Below, in pieces: positions 11,827 to 23,248 of a DNA stretch of 64,000 bases. Numbering within the stretch: the first letter of the stretch is position 1; each line of letters opens with the position of its first letter. A program made the position numbers and the translations under genes. Below the pieces are notes generated by a model. That model made no database searches, had not been told where the DNA came from, and saw only the letters and a list, made by a program, of their open reading frames with translations. Source of the DNA: Trichuris trichiura (lineage: Eukaryota > Nematoda > Enoplea > Trichinellida > Trichuridae); NCBI GenBank assembly GCA_037903355.1, contig JBAJFE010000005.1, forward strand, positions 4,216,001 through 4,280,000, read 5' to 3'.

Positions 11827-14800
11827 AACCCTAAAGCTATTTGTGCTATTTTGCATTGTAGAAGAATTTAATCAATTAAATTAAATAGATAACATTACGA
11901 ATGTGCAAAGAGTACTGGTGCACGCCTATTGATTACGGTGGAAGCAGGCTTTTAAAACGGAATAACGTATGGTCGGCGGAACAAAGCAAACTGCCAATTT
12001 AAGAGCGAACGCAACCGTTGCTTTCACTTTGCCAAACTCTGATGTTCCGGAATGCAATTAAATTTCGTTAGTGGCCAAAAGTGCTTGTCCAATGGGCAAA
12101 TAAAAATAAAAGCGTCATTTCTGCCGATGATCACTATTTGCAAAGTGGAATTCCGTCAAGCCGCGGCGTAACGGTGATAAACGATGGAATATACGGAATG
12201 GTAATGTCTGGAATAGCCGCGACACGGGGACAGAATCGCCTTATTTGGGTGGAACGCGCGGTTTGGAAAATGTTGGGCAATTGCGCAAATGCTGCCAAGC
12301 GCTTACTCGTCCCGTCGAAAGGATTGCAATAATTTCACCCGGCTGAACGACCACAGCTAATTCGAACTCTGCGCAACGACAGAGACCAACATTTGCTGGA
12401 ATCAAAAAGTAAACCGGAAAAAAGTGCAGCATCGCCCAGTGGAATTCGTAGGCGTTGAAATTCGACTACAACGAAACGTTTTTTCCCCAAAAGGCTTCAA
12501 GTTAAGTTCACGATAACGTCGACTGCGAAGCGACGCAAACGACAAATGTGAAACGACCAGCGTTCTTCCGAATTTTCAATTTTCATTTGGAAGGATTTGA
12601 AAATTCTGAATTTAACAACTCTTAAGCAAATATTCCTGATAAAGTGGCATTACTCAAGCGAAACGCATCTCAGTACAAACTATGCAGCTGTTCCCAACGA
12701 GATACGAAGATTCATAAACAAAGATAACGACAACAGTAATATGTAAGCATTAAAGAAAGAAGAAGGAGATTGGAAATGCTTTAAATAAGCTTAAATGCTT
12801 AGATTTACATACCGCGGTCTTGTATTTCTGGTTATTCCCTCAGAAACAGTATTCGCACAACTGCTAGCAGTTTACACGTTCGTTTTAGTTACGAATCCTT
12901 CAATTGTTGGGACAGTCTATTCGTTCGAATATGTTGCAAATGTAATTTAAAACGATGAACCTAAGTAAACAATAGAATAAGCAATAGCAGAAGACTGTGC
13001 GATGAATGAACACCATGCGTGGGAAAGCTTACTAACTGCTACCATAGAACCACTACCTTGATGACATAATCTCTGACATAAAGACAATTCTAAAAGAAAA
13101 CAGGATGCGGTACGCCAATTTCAGTTTTGAAATGGCGCCTGTCTTAACTACTTCACAGCCTATCATCTATGATGGAATAACAAAGTTGACGTTTTTCGCT
13201 TTTCCCTTATAAGTCAAGCGAGCCAATGCAAAGTTGCGTCGAAAACTGCTTCATTCTAATAGAGGCTAAACGAAACGCAGCTTTCAAATACTAGCTAAGC
13301 CGAAATAGAAGATTCAAGTACAATAAAACCTCGATTAGGGGGATCGGCTGGAAAACGAAAAATTTTAAACTGCACTGAAAATCTAAAGACTGAGAATGGC
13401 TAGGTACTGTAACGAAGGTACGGAACGCCCCCTCGTAGAATGCTTCAACAGAATTTACGATCTTGCGACTGCAGAATCCCTCCCGCTTAACATTTCCTAG
13501 TTGACAAAGCTGTAGTCTGAATCAGTGTCAACGGGAAAGCAGCAGAGAGGGCACCGAGCTTGAAAGCTCTTTCAAAAACGAAATTAATGCAACAACGCTG
13601 ATGTAGAAATGTAGCTAGTTTGTGACAGTAAAGATCTAAGCTTTCAAACAGTCAATTACGACGAAACTGTTCACTCAGTGACCTGTACACACAAAGGCGT
13701 TTTTTAAAAAAATGTTTACAATAAAGAAGCGAGAAACAAAAATGTTAAGAGAGGAAGCAGATATTTGATTATCCAGATTAACCAATGTACTACTTAAGCC
13801 GGATAAATTCGCAACAGTTAAGAATGGAAAGACGGAATATTAGGAACCTGCTTATCTCTAAGGCACTGTTTTTTGCACATTTGATTTTTTTAAAATTTGC
13901 AATTGGGGCAACAAACAACGTCCTGTTTAGCACGTGTGATTGCCATGCGGGTTGATGCTAATAATTTACGAAGAATCAACCTGTTGACCACCTGGACACG
14001 CTGAAGATTACAGTACTAAAAAAACAAAGAAATACAGTACCCAAAGAACTATTACTGCGCAAAGTTATCTAATCGCATTATCGTTTTACGTAATACTTAT
14101 AAACATGAAAAGAATACTCACTTAGGATTCTGAGGAAAGCCAACTGCCGACCGGTAGCTGTCATTTTCGAAGCAACAGAAAAACTTTGCAGAAGCAGCAT
14201 AGGGAGCAATAATTCGAGCAAATTCTGCTGTTTGGCGCATTTAGCCAGTCTATTTGCCGCTTGTTTTAACAAATGCAATTCGGACGTTTCAGTTTTCACG
14301 AATTTGCACTTTAACTGCTTTTGGCTGAAAAATCTAAAAGGATTAATTTAGCTTACGCTTCACGAGAAAGAAAAAATGAGAAGCAGTGTTTTTATTTTAA
14401 AAACCATTCACGCGAAGTGCTTACCTACTCGCCGGCAGAGTATGTTGGCTTGACTAGGAGCGGTTTTCTTCGTGTGAATTCCGCACCAGATGATTGCATC
14501 TTGTAATTTAAAACAAGCAATAAAAAAATTCTTGCCAGTTAATTTCTAAGCGGCACCGGAAAAACATATAAAAGAATAATAGAGATGCAAAATATGCGCC
14601 CACCGATTTAGCGTACACAAAAAGTATTTTCAGGTTACTAGGCGTTTAACGCAAGAGTCCAATCTTTAGTTCAATAAATTTACGTGTAAGCAATTTTATA
14701 TGAATTGTGGAATTCTCGTAACAAACATGCATGCTTACACGAGGCAGATTAAGGCGCTTGACAGCTTTAACGAGATAACAAACATAAGAGAACTTTGAAA

Positions 14801-15058
14801 TTTTCGACGTGCATCTATCGGCTTTCCTTTGCTGAAGACGAAACCTGAAAAGTTATGAAACTTTGCAACTCTTCTCTTACATTTCATCCCGTCTGAACAG
14901 ATGAAAACCGTCATACTCTTCATGGTATATGCAAATCTAAACACATTTAATATTCAACAAAAGATGTACATGAATTTTTTTATATTTACATTTCATACAT
15001 TTCACATTTAAGATTTAAAAAATACAGTTAAATAGTAGCATCTGAACATACTAATTAG

Positions 15059-15247
15059 ATGGGAATAAAATCGAGCTACGTAGGAGCTACCTTCTTGCAA
15101 TTCGGTATTGAAAGCGAGCCCGGATGCTTTAATAACCAATTTCATAAAGCGCTAGAGACTATAAGAGCCAAAATTAGCAGGATGAATCGGACTAGCAGCG
15201 ACGATACAAAGCAAAATTTCAACCCCGAAGAAACGGTGGTAAGTGCG
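15059..15247 (+). other. Possible upstream exon ahead of the 15.4-kb gene
   Basis: A frame opening with an ATG at 15059 runs 61-63 codons to a good 5' splice site (gtg|gtaagtgcgg). A good acceptor (ctttgcag) follows at about 15418. Joining the two keeps phase 0 and runs straight into the reading frame of the next gene. It is either a genuine N-terminal extension or 5' UTR with chance coding capacity. I prefer the downstream ATG at 15445 because it starts a typical mitochondrial presequence. Confidence 0.25.
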
Positions 15248-15444
15248 GTTGTCTATGTTCCTGATTTTCCTTAACACTTACAGTAAGGGTCATATTTCGC
15301 ATACTTTGGGTCAACTGGGCAAGGAATGGTTGGCCGTCACGTTTTAGAAAGTTCTAAATTCTTTTTACTCTTTATTGTCATACATAATATGTAAATTTGT
15401 CAGTTCATCCTTTGCAGAGCTGTCGTAATCTCAGGACGATCGTT

Positions 15445-16009
15445 ATGGTGTTGCAAAACGTCGCTAGGTTGATTTGTCGGCGTTCAGTTTCCTTGGGATT
15501 GTACAGCGCTTGCCGCCAAGCAAAGACTTCGCCTGCTGAAGTTACCGCTACTGAAGAGCAGCTACCGTACCGATTCTTTTGGAAGAACGGTCGAGAGTTC
15601 TTGCAGTTCGAAGAAAAGGTCTATGACGTCAAAGAATTGCTGGATCCTAAAATTACGCCGGAAATGCTGGAGCGATGGAGGGTAGAGGGTAAAATTGATT
15701 CGCTGAACCGAGTCAAAATACGAAAGTTGACGCCGGAGGAAAAAAGCCTCTATTTGTATACGCTCTATAAGGTCTCTAGACGCTTTTATTGGCAGCGTAA
15801 TGAGCGGATGATTTTAGGAAGCTGACAAAACTCCTATATGGCAGTTGCACCCGCATGATTGGATTTACAACCGAGTGGCTTTCGTGCTAATTGTAATCAT
15901 GGTTGTTCACATAGTGTACAACATGTATACCATCTTGACTCCCTGGGAGAAGAACGTATTCAACTTTGATTATTGGAACAAACGTCATCACGAAGAGCAC
16001 CATGGATAG
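15445..16009 (+). CDS. Single-pass mitochondrial inner-membrane-type protein, identity unresolved
   Basis: Two exons (15445-15771 and 15818-16009) are joined across a 46-nt GT..AG intron in phase 0 and give 172 residues. The N-terminus (MVLQNVARLICRRSVSLGLY) is an Arg-rich, acid-free helix typical of mitochondrial targeting. The middle is charged and contains LTPEEKSLYLYTLYK. One hydrophobic helix (FVLIVIMVVHIVYNMY) follows, about 25 residues before a short His-rich tail ending HHEEHHG. The size and layout resemble accessory subunits of respiratory complexes (the NDUFB or COX IV type), but I cannot match a specific family. Without the splice the frame ends at 15825. Confidence 0.6.
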
Positions 16010-16890
16010 ACGGCGTAGATCTTCTTTAAAAGGCGTTGTAGTGTTCGGTTGATTTGTCAAGTCAGCATGTATACTTGCTGTAATTTCCAAGTAAATTGAA
16101 ACACTCCAATTTTGAATGCATTTCTTTTTACAAACAAACCAATGGGTCTTACCGATTAAACACTCCAAAACGAGAAGCGTTGGAACATTCGCGACTCAAA
16201 TAAGCTCACGCAAGATGACTGCTCAGATAAGCTGATTCGCTCCTTGCAAAAGTAGCCTAATTAGTTCATATACAAATGACAATGAGGTATGAACTTTTTG
16301 CGAGTTTCAGGGCATAAACTTCACTGACAAAAGACTAAAAAACCAGTTCCTCGAGCATTGAAAAGCCGGAGATCAAATAGATGACAATAAGATGCGCCTT
16401 CAACATATGCAATACGTTTACGATTTTATTGGACTTATTACAACCTCATTTCGATCGCAGCCATGTTTGAAACAGCTTAAAACTATTAAGTTATTAAACC
16501 GCTGACACGCCAAACCTGCACATTATTTATACTGTATTATTTTATATTGCTATCAATTTCGTAAGTTTTGTTTGCTTGTATATTTATTGCATGCAGTACT
16601 CATACGCTTGAGTTGCACGTTTTTACGCTCATCGCGTAAGAAATAGTTTTTGCTGCATTTTTTATGCCTTACGGGAATGCATTATCCGAACCTACATTTC
16701 CACATTGTTGATACTTAGACAATCGAGACATACTGTACCTGCTGTCGCTGACGTTACGGGTGCGGCCTATTCCAATTTCTTCGGTTCCATACGCCTAGCT
16801 TTCGTTATTTTGCGACATATTATTTGTCACTTTTTAGTTGTTTTTTTTCAGCTAAGCACAGCGACTAGTCGCCAACGCATAAACGCGCAC

Positions 16891-17524
16891 ATGTACTCGG
16901 TGTCTTTTCGATCCAACACTTCCTGCTGCAGCACAATTTTGAAGTCGCGATGCCGTAAGCATGTCATAGCCTGCTAGCACTCCAGTTTGTATTCGTTTTT
17001 CCTTTCAAAGAAATTCCGTTCAATGTCCATCTCCACGATGGCGGTGATGTGCTGAAACCGTTGGAATCCTTCGATCCTGATAAGTACGTTGCGCAGTTGT
17101 TTTGTCCAACAATTTTTGCGACAATTCCAATTTTAGCCCCCCAAACATAGTATTCAAGAAACCGGCGGTTCCACGTTCCGCTTCGGCGCGTCAGCAAGCG
17201 GCGCCTCGTCGTAACGAAAATCTTTTTCGTTTCCTACGCACCGGTGGGCATCGTGTCCACTCTTCAAACGTGCGCCATTGTAGTTTTTTTTTCAGCGTGG
17301 GAAACTTTCATGCGCGACTTCGAAAAGGAGCACAAAGACGGAACCAATTGTACGCTCTGCGGCGGTACCAATCAGTCCGAGCCTGTCCTGAAAGGTGACA
17401 AAGAATGCACCACGATGAAACTTTGACCAAACAATGTCTTGTTGCAGACTTTGAGCCTTTCGACATTGACAAATGGTATGTCGAGCGTTTGCTGCAAAAA
17501 ATAGGTATTGAAAGCGCAGAGTAG
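16891..17524 (+). CDS. Unrecognised 139-residue spliced gene
   Basis: Five exons fit with continuous phase: 16891-16954, 17011-17083, 17137-17243, 17296-17394 and 17448-17524. The introns are 52-56 nt, the standard size in this window. The product starts with a Ser/Cys/Arg-rich segment that could be a mitochondrial presequence. It then has a central basic stretch, the segment AWETFMRDFEKEHKDG, a possible metal-binding NCTLCGG, and ends FDIDKWYVERLLQKIGIESA. The good splice phasing and balanced composition argue that it is real. I do not recognise the family. The exon containing the ATG extends upstream to an acceptor at 16851, so there is at least one 5' UTR exon. Confidence 0.5.
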
Positions 17525-17975
17525 GTTACCGGACGACTTGTAAGTGTTCTCAAGTTCGTCCCTTACCGATCGTCGACTAACTTGGGGATAGCGCTAAGTT
17601 ATAGGAACTAAATTTACCTGGTTCCTTCGTGGACCGTAGTGCTTTAAATTATTGTGGAGACTATATTAGCTATTAAAATCTCCACAATGAAGCTGTGCAG
17701 AGATACTTGTTTCAAAACGGCACACGCGTAAGGGATCAAAGGGAGAAGCAAACATTTACTGCAACACTTCATCGTCTTCTGTTTGCCGATGTTTTCTTTT
17801 TGCCTTTTTTATGGACACTTCTTGCTCCCTGTCGCCTTTGCTTCTTTTTTCTCATTAGCTTAACGGCAAACTTTGGTTTTCCACTACTGCAACCGCGTGC
17901 TTGCGCGGCAATGGCACTTTTAGGTTCGTCTATTATTCGTAAACGTTAAACACTTTCTGTATAAGGCTTTCATAT

Positions 17976-20900
17976 CTATTTACCCGCGTCGTCGGTGAAT
18001 GGCTTGGTAAACAAAGGGTACTTGGACTTTGGCGCCGCGTCGAAATCATTTTCTCTGAATTCCCCTAATAGCCGCTGTTCCAAAATGGAAACGCGCGCTC
18101 TCAATTCCTTCCGAACTTCCAAATTTCTAAAAAATCAAAAGTTGCTCTTACAAAGGGTTTCATTCATCAGTGCGTACTGTTCGGTCGTGTTCTCTTCGTC
18201 ATCCCAAGGAAGGTCCGCTTCCTTAGCAGCGTTGCGAAACCAACTCTTCTTCGCTTTTTCGCTTTTCACGCGATGCTCTATTGCTTCTATTTCGGCTGCC
18301 AGTTGCACTCGAGCAACGTACTTTTTTAAATCCTGCTTATCAATAGGGAATAAAGAGAAATCGCGACCTAAAAAAAGCCGACACGTCTGTACAAGGGATA
18401 TTTTACATATTGTCAGCTAATGGGTACCGTCGTTGATAGTTCTGCAAATTCTTCGATAGCTAAGCACGTCCTGCTTGTCAACTAACATCAGACTTAGACC
18501 CTGCTTGCTCTGTCTGGCTGTGCGACCGCTACGATGGACGTAAACCTTAAAAGAGAAGCAAGCTGTATATGGTGACCGCCTTTTTTGGTTTTTTCTTTCC
18601 CGTGCGGTTACCTCCGATACTTTGGGCACCTGATAGTGGATCACGTGATCAACATTTTTGATATCCAAACCTCGAGATGCAACATCTGACGCTACAAGCA
18701 CGCTATTTTTCAAGCCTGAAAGAGTACGGTATAAGAAGAGCCTATCGAACCGATAAAAGTTAGAGACGTTCAAATTTTTCCAAATTGGTAAAGCGCTTCT
18801 TCTGATCCATCTCCGCGTGTAAGCCGAAAGCGCTGACGTTCAGCTTGGACAGAAGGCTGCGCAATCGTCGAACGCAGCTGATACTGTTGGCAAAAATGAG
18901 CGTTCTGCCGGGATATTTGGCCAAAAAATAATAGACGTACAAATCCTGCAAAAATATAACAAACAAGAAACGTTGATGGTCAAAGTTGGCCACCAACCTT
19001 GCGTTCAAGACTACTACAAAAGAGACAGGAGGTCGTAAGGGTGCTCGCCAAGCCTGATTTGGCCGTGAGGTCAACGAGCTGACGCCTTTTGCGCAAACCC
19101 AGTAAGGAAATTAGGTTTTCTACAAATTTCTACAAAAATGGCGAAGCAAATTTCCACAGCGTATACCAATCTTGTCCTCTGACGTCATTGGTTGCATCTT
19201 CTTGGCCAGCAGACGTTTGGGCAAAGGATGAACGAAGGTCAGAGTAGCGGAAAAGGCCAACGTTTGGCGTTTATGGACACTGCTACCCTTAGGGCTTCTA
19301 TGAATGTACCTGCGAATTATATTTTTTGGTAACGGTAGCGACTTACGAATTCAAAAAATGAAGCATGTTGTTTAGCTCTTCGAAATGGCCCTTCTCGACC
19401 ATTCTGTCAATTTCGTCAATGACCAAGTAGCGAACATTCTTAATGTTACTCAGTTGTTCGCAACCCTATGACAATGAGGTTTTCTGTGACTGAAGAATTC
19501 AGCGAATGTACGTACGTCCTCTACGAGGGTCCATATTCTGCCGGGAGTTGCAATAATGATATCCGGTTGCTTCTTCAACAGACGTTCTTGCTTCTGCACC
19601 GACAGACCACCCACCAGCAGGCCAATCTGTAAAAAAAGAATGTTTCGGCGTTTAACTTTAACTTTGCATTTTTTTAAAATTCTGGTCACTTTGATGTTCG
19701 TGTACTTTGCAATGGCGGTAACGTGCTGTTTAATTTGCAACGCTAATTCTCTGGTAGGCGTGAGCACTAGCGCCGACGGGCCGTTATACTTCTCCGTTGC
19801 TCCAAGCAAGCCGGCGACAACCGGAATAGCAAAGGCCAATGTCTTGCCGCTACCCTGAAAATCATTAATCAATACAGTATTACTTTTGAAAATTTTCTTA
19901 CCGTCTCCGCGGCGCCTAAAATATCCATTCCATCTCGAATAGCCGAAGGAAGGCAAGCATGTTGAATTGGCGTTGGATGGAAGAATTTCATATCGCTTAA
20001 AGCGCGCAAAATTGGATCCGGTACGCACAAGTGGATCCATTCATGTAATGACGCGTCAAGCGCACAAGTCTCTTCGTCTGTAAAAAAAAATTCAAAGACT
20101 TCAACGGAAAGTACTCTGTAAGAAGTGGGCAATAACGCTCCGCCACTGCGAGGCGGAGGAAAGTCCTATAAAAGACTAAGCATCGGCTAATGAAATAATT
20201 GAAAAAATTAGTCATAAATAGCTTTATTAAAGCATTTTGCAGTAAGTACGGCATTTATGGGCGTGGTCGCTTCAATGGCTTAGTGATACAATTATTCCAT
20301 ATCGAAACATCCGCTTTAAATTCTACATTGTATTCAACTGCGAGTAACTTTGATTACTTTCTTAGGCTGTTAATTATTATTCTATTTGAAACAGAAAGCA
20401 AGCGCCTTCAGTGCGAGGTAAACTATTGAAAGGAACCCGCAATCGTAAGCCTGCCGGAATAAGACGAACGTACCGCATCAAAACTACTCGTTTCAACCTT
20501 GCGCAGCGAATTCGCTGAAGCGAAATAGTTCTACTTTAGTATACTTGCTGACCCAAGATGACCTGCACAGCTTTGTTGCAAATGTTTGGAAACATGAATC
20601 GACGAACTTAATTTTCTTACAGTACACCCGCGGCTCGCGGTTTTCGAAACTAATGCGTTTTGACAAAAAAGAATAACTTTAATTGAAAATAAAACCTAAA
20701 TGGAACACGCACTCGCTTTCAATGGATAATTGTGCGACGCAGTCGGCGCAATGAATGAATCGGAGCATCAAACTTAAAATCAGTCCCAAAAGCGTACTCG
20801 TTAGTCTTCCGTGAATTGCAAACGATACAAACTAAATTGAGTAGACAAGAGTTTGATTCATTTGAATAACAATTTGAAATATCTAAGCAACAAAAGTTTT

Positions 20901-21234
20901 GCCTAAAGTCTCGCTAAGATTTTACATCGTCATGCATTTTCAACCTATTTTTTAGCGTAAAAAGCATACCCCTTTTTAAAATCTTCTTTGATGAAGTTGA
21001 TTCAGCATCAGTCACGCTGCGTGCTTCTTTGCTTTTTCTTTTCTTCCGCTTTTTGGGTTGTTCGCTGGTCGAGGCTTCGAGCTTCGATTTAACGCCAGTT
21101 CGATGCGAGGAATTTGTTGTTAGATCGTAGTCGACGAGCTCTTCGAAATCGCCAAGAAAATCCAACTCCTTATCGCGACCTGCCGATTCGTTCTCTACAG
21201 GCTGCCAGCGACCAAGTTCGCGTATTAATGCCAT
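17976..21234 (-). CDS. DDX24: DEAD-box RNA helicase DDX24 (yeast Mak5)
   Basis: The enzyme is an ATP-dependent RNA helicase needed for large-subunit rRNA maturation in the nucleolus. Twelve exons were assembled: 20970-21234, 19902-20077, 19690-19854, 19516-19626, 19347-19465, 19167-19309, 18998-19119, 18768-18945, 18612-18715, 18428-18545, 18152-18367 and 17976-18115. They give 618 residues with unbroken phase. The N-terminus has the DDX24 signature GRWQPV...FEELVDYDL. Helicase motifs follow in order: FFHPTPIQ, AAETGSGKT, PTRELA, TPGR, VIDEIDRM, SATLT, DVASRGLD and HRSGRTAR. The segment YPGRTLIFANSIS is typical of DDX24. Motif II reads DEID instead of DEAD. Intron 1 is 892 nt and the others are short, with one proposed intron of only 36 nt (18116-18151). 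It is head-to-head with mRpS35. Confidence 0.93.
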
Positions 21235-21424
21235 TTAGCAATACAGCTCAGCAGACAAACTTATGACAGCCCCAATTTTCTTTCCTTTCTTAAACGTGTA
21301 AGCAGTATTTGCTTCCTATGAAAGGGATTGCTCAACTACGATACAGTACGCTAAACGAAATGCAAGTACGCATTTAGAATATCGTATGTCGTAGTGACGT
21401 TCTGAGATTAAGATCGTTGGTATT
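21235..21424. promoter_or_regulatory. Candidate bidirectional promoter between DDX24 and mRpS35
   Basis: Only 190 bases separate the start codons of two divergent housekeeping genes, so they probably share a promoter region. I see no recognisable element beyond this arrangement. Confidence 0.4.
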
Positions 21425-22662
21425 ATGATGAATGGGTTAACGGTGCCCTTAGCTAGAACGTTTTGTTCGAAAAAAATAGCAGAAGCCGTAAAGGCGGCGA
21501 TGAAAGATGAACCTGAAACGTTTCGTCCTTTGGAATTGTTGCCTAAGCGCGCGGTCAAAAAGCCGCCTGCACAGTTCAAAAATGTGTTTAGCGACGAGGT
21601 ACGCTATGAAAAATCGTAACTTTTATAGCTTATAAGATGTTTTTTCAAAGCTGATGCCACCGCGAAGCAATCGACAAGCTGTTGACCAAGATTGGACGAG
21701 CGTTTGGCCCACAGCCCGATCTTTCCAAGCCAGTGTCGTTCCTCTTCCAATTCGCATGGGATATCAAAAGCCAAAGTCTAGAAAGCCACCGCCCGACAAG
21801 CATGCCAACTTGGAGTTGATCAAAATACCAAATTTTCTTCATTTAACTCCTCCAGCAATTAAGAAGCACTGCGATGCTCTTCGTCGCTTTTGTACTCCTT
21901 GGCCAGACGGGCTCGAAACGGACGAACAAATGCGCACCCATTTTCCTATAGAATTTGTGTACAGCGATTACGTTCACTCAGGACCGTCAATCCGGGATCC
22001 CCGCTATAGGGTTGTTACCCTACGAGTGTCTTTGTCAGCCTTTCCGCTCGACTTTCATGCAAAGGACAAGCTGATACGCCTTGTGGGTGATAGATATAAC
22101 AAAAAGACGAATATTCTTACACTGACTGCCGACTGGTAAGTGCGCTGTTAGTATGCGGGGATTTTATTTTGAATTCGTATGCAGTTGCCCTGCTCGGCAT
22201 CAAAATCGTGACTATGCAGTCTACTTGCTCACTGTGCTGCTGCACGAGGCCAATGTAACAGGCTCGCAGATTTTTTTAAAAAATTCTGTCTAAGAATTTG
22301 AATTGTTTAGAAACGAGAGGATTGGGAAAGCGAAATGGTCGAAGAAGACTTCAGTCGGCGCGAATGGGAACGCAGCAACTGTATTGGGGCATTGTTGGAA
22401 ATAGTAAAGAGGCGGAAGACCAACGAAAAAGCTATAATTTCAAACGAAAACGTTGGTTGACAAAATTTCGCGCCTTCCAAATCGCGGTTACGAATTTCAG
22501 GCTGACAACGAGGCATTGCTTGCCGAAATTAAGCGTGATCCCGTAATTCAAGAATTCATCAATGCTTGGGAAACGTATCGCAACGAAGAAGTGGAAAAAC
22601 GGGAAAGCGTTAAAGCCTACGGTGACAGCGTAAGAAAACTGCTCGGTTTGCCATCTTTGTGA
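21425..22662 (+). CDS. mRpS35: Mitochondrial small-subunit ribosomal protein mS35
   Basis: The protein is a structural component of the mitochondrial 28S ribosomal subunit. Five exons (21425-21598, 21651-22135, 22185-22254, 22311-22451, 22501-22662) give 343 residues, close to the usual family size. The family core is clear: [51 protein letters not shown] and later [17 protein letters not shown]. The N-terminus ([16 protein letters not shown]) fits a mitochondrial presequence. There are two adjacent Met codons and I take the first. The introns are 49-56 nt with GT..AG ends. It converges on RBM25. Confidence 0.94.
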
Positions 22663-23248
22663 AAATGTTTTTTGGGTTTTTATCACTCAAATTGTAGAAT
22701 GTTGTTTAAAAATTGTCCCATTTTGCAATTCTCTTCAGCGCAAAATTTTCTTTTATTGTAACCTGCAAATCAGGTTACAGTAATTGCAAATGCGCAAACC
22801 TAAATGAAAGCAAGCCATTGCAAACGCGCTCGCGTTTAAAATGTTAACATGCTGGTTTGCGTTCGAATTTTTTAGTCCCAATTGCGTATTACGATACAAA
22901 TACAAAATTGTTACTTTGGTTTTTACGTTATTGTCCGACAGAATTATTACGCTTTTTTTTCTCACGCAGTAATACTAAATTTTTTTTCTGTGGCACTAAT
23001 ATTAACCGCAACTTCATTTGAAGTAGAACTTTTAATGATGTGCAGGTTTGTGAAATTCAAATGTTCATTACCTGCGCCATGTACCCCACAGTCACAATTT
23101 TTTTAACCTTCAGAAAACATTTTCTTTAAGAAAGTTTCGTCGCGTGAATAATCGCAGCTCATTTTAAAAATTGTTTAAGTCATTTCTTCGACAACATTGT
23201 ACATTATACAGGAAACACCACAAAATAACGCGCGTAACGGTAAAGAGT

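Larger units (their letters stand above)
9698..15058. other. Intergenic, no supported gene
   Basis: The stretch holds short GAT/GAC-type runs near 9960-10000 and 10120-10180 and a (GA)n run at 10320-10341. It also holds one long unrecognised frame at 11035-11826, listed separately. I see no exons of known families. Confidence 0.4.
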
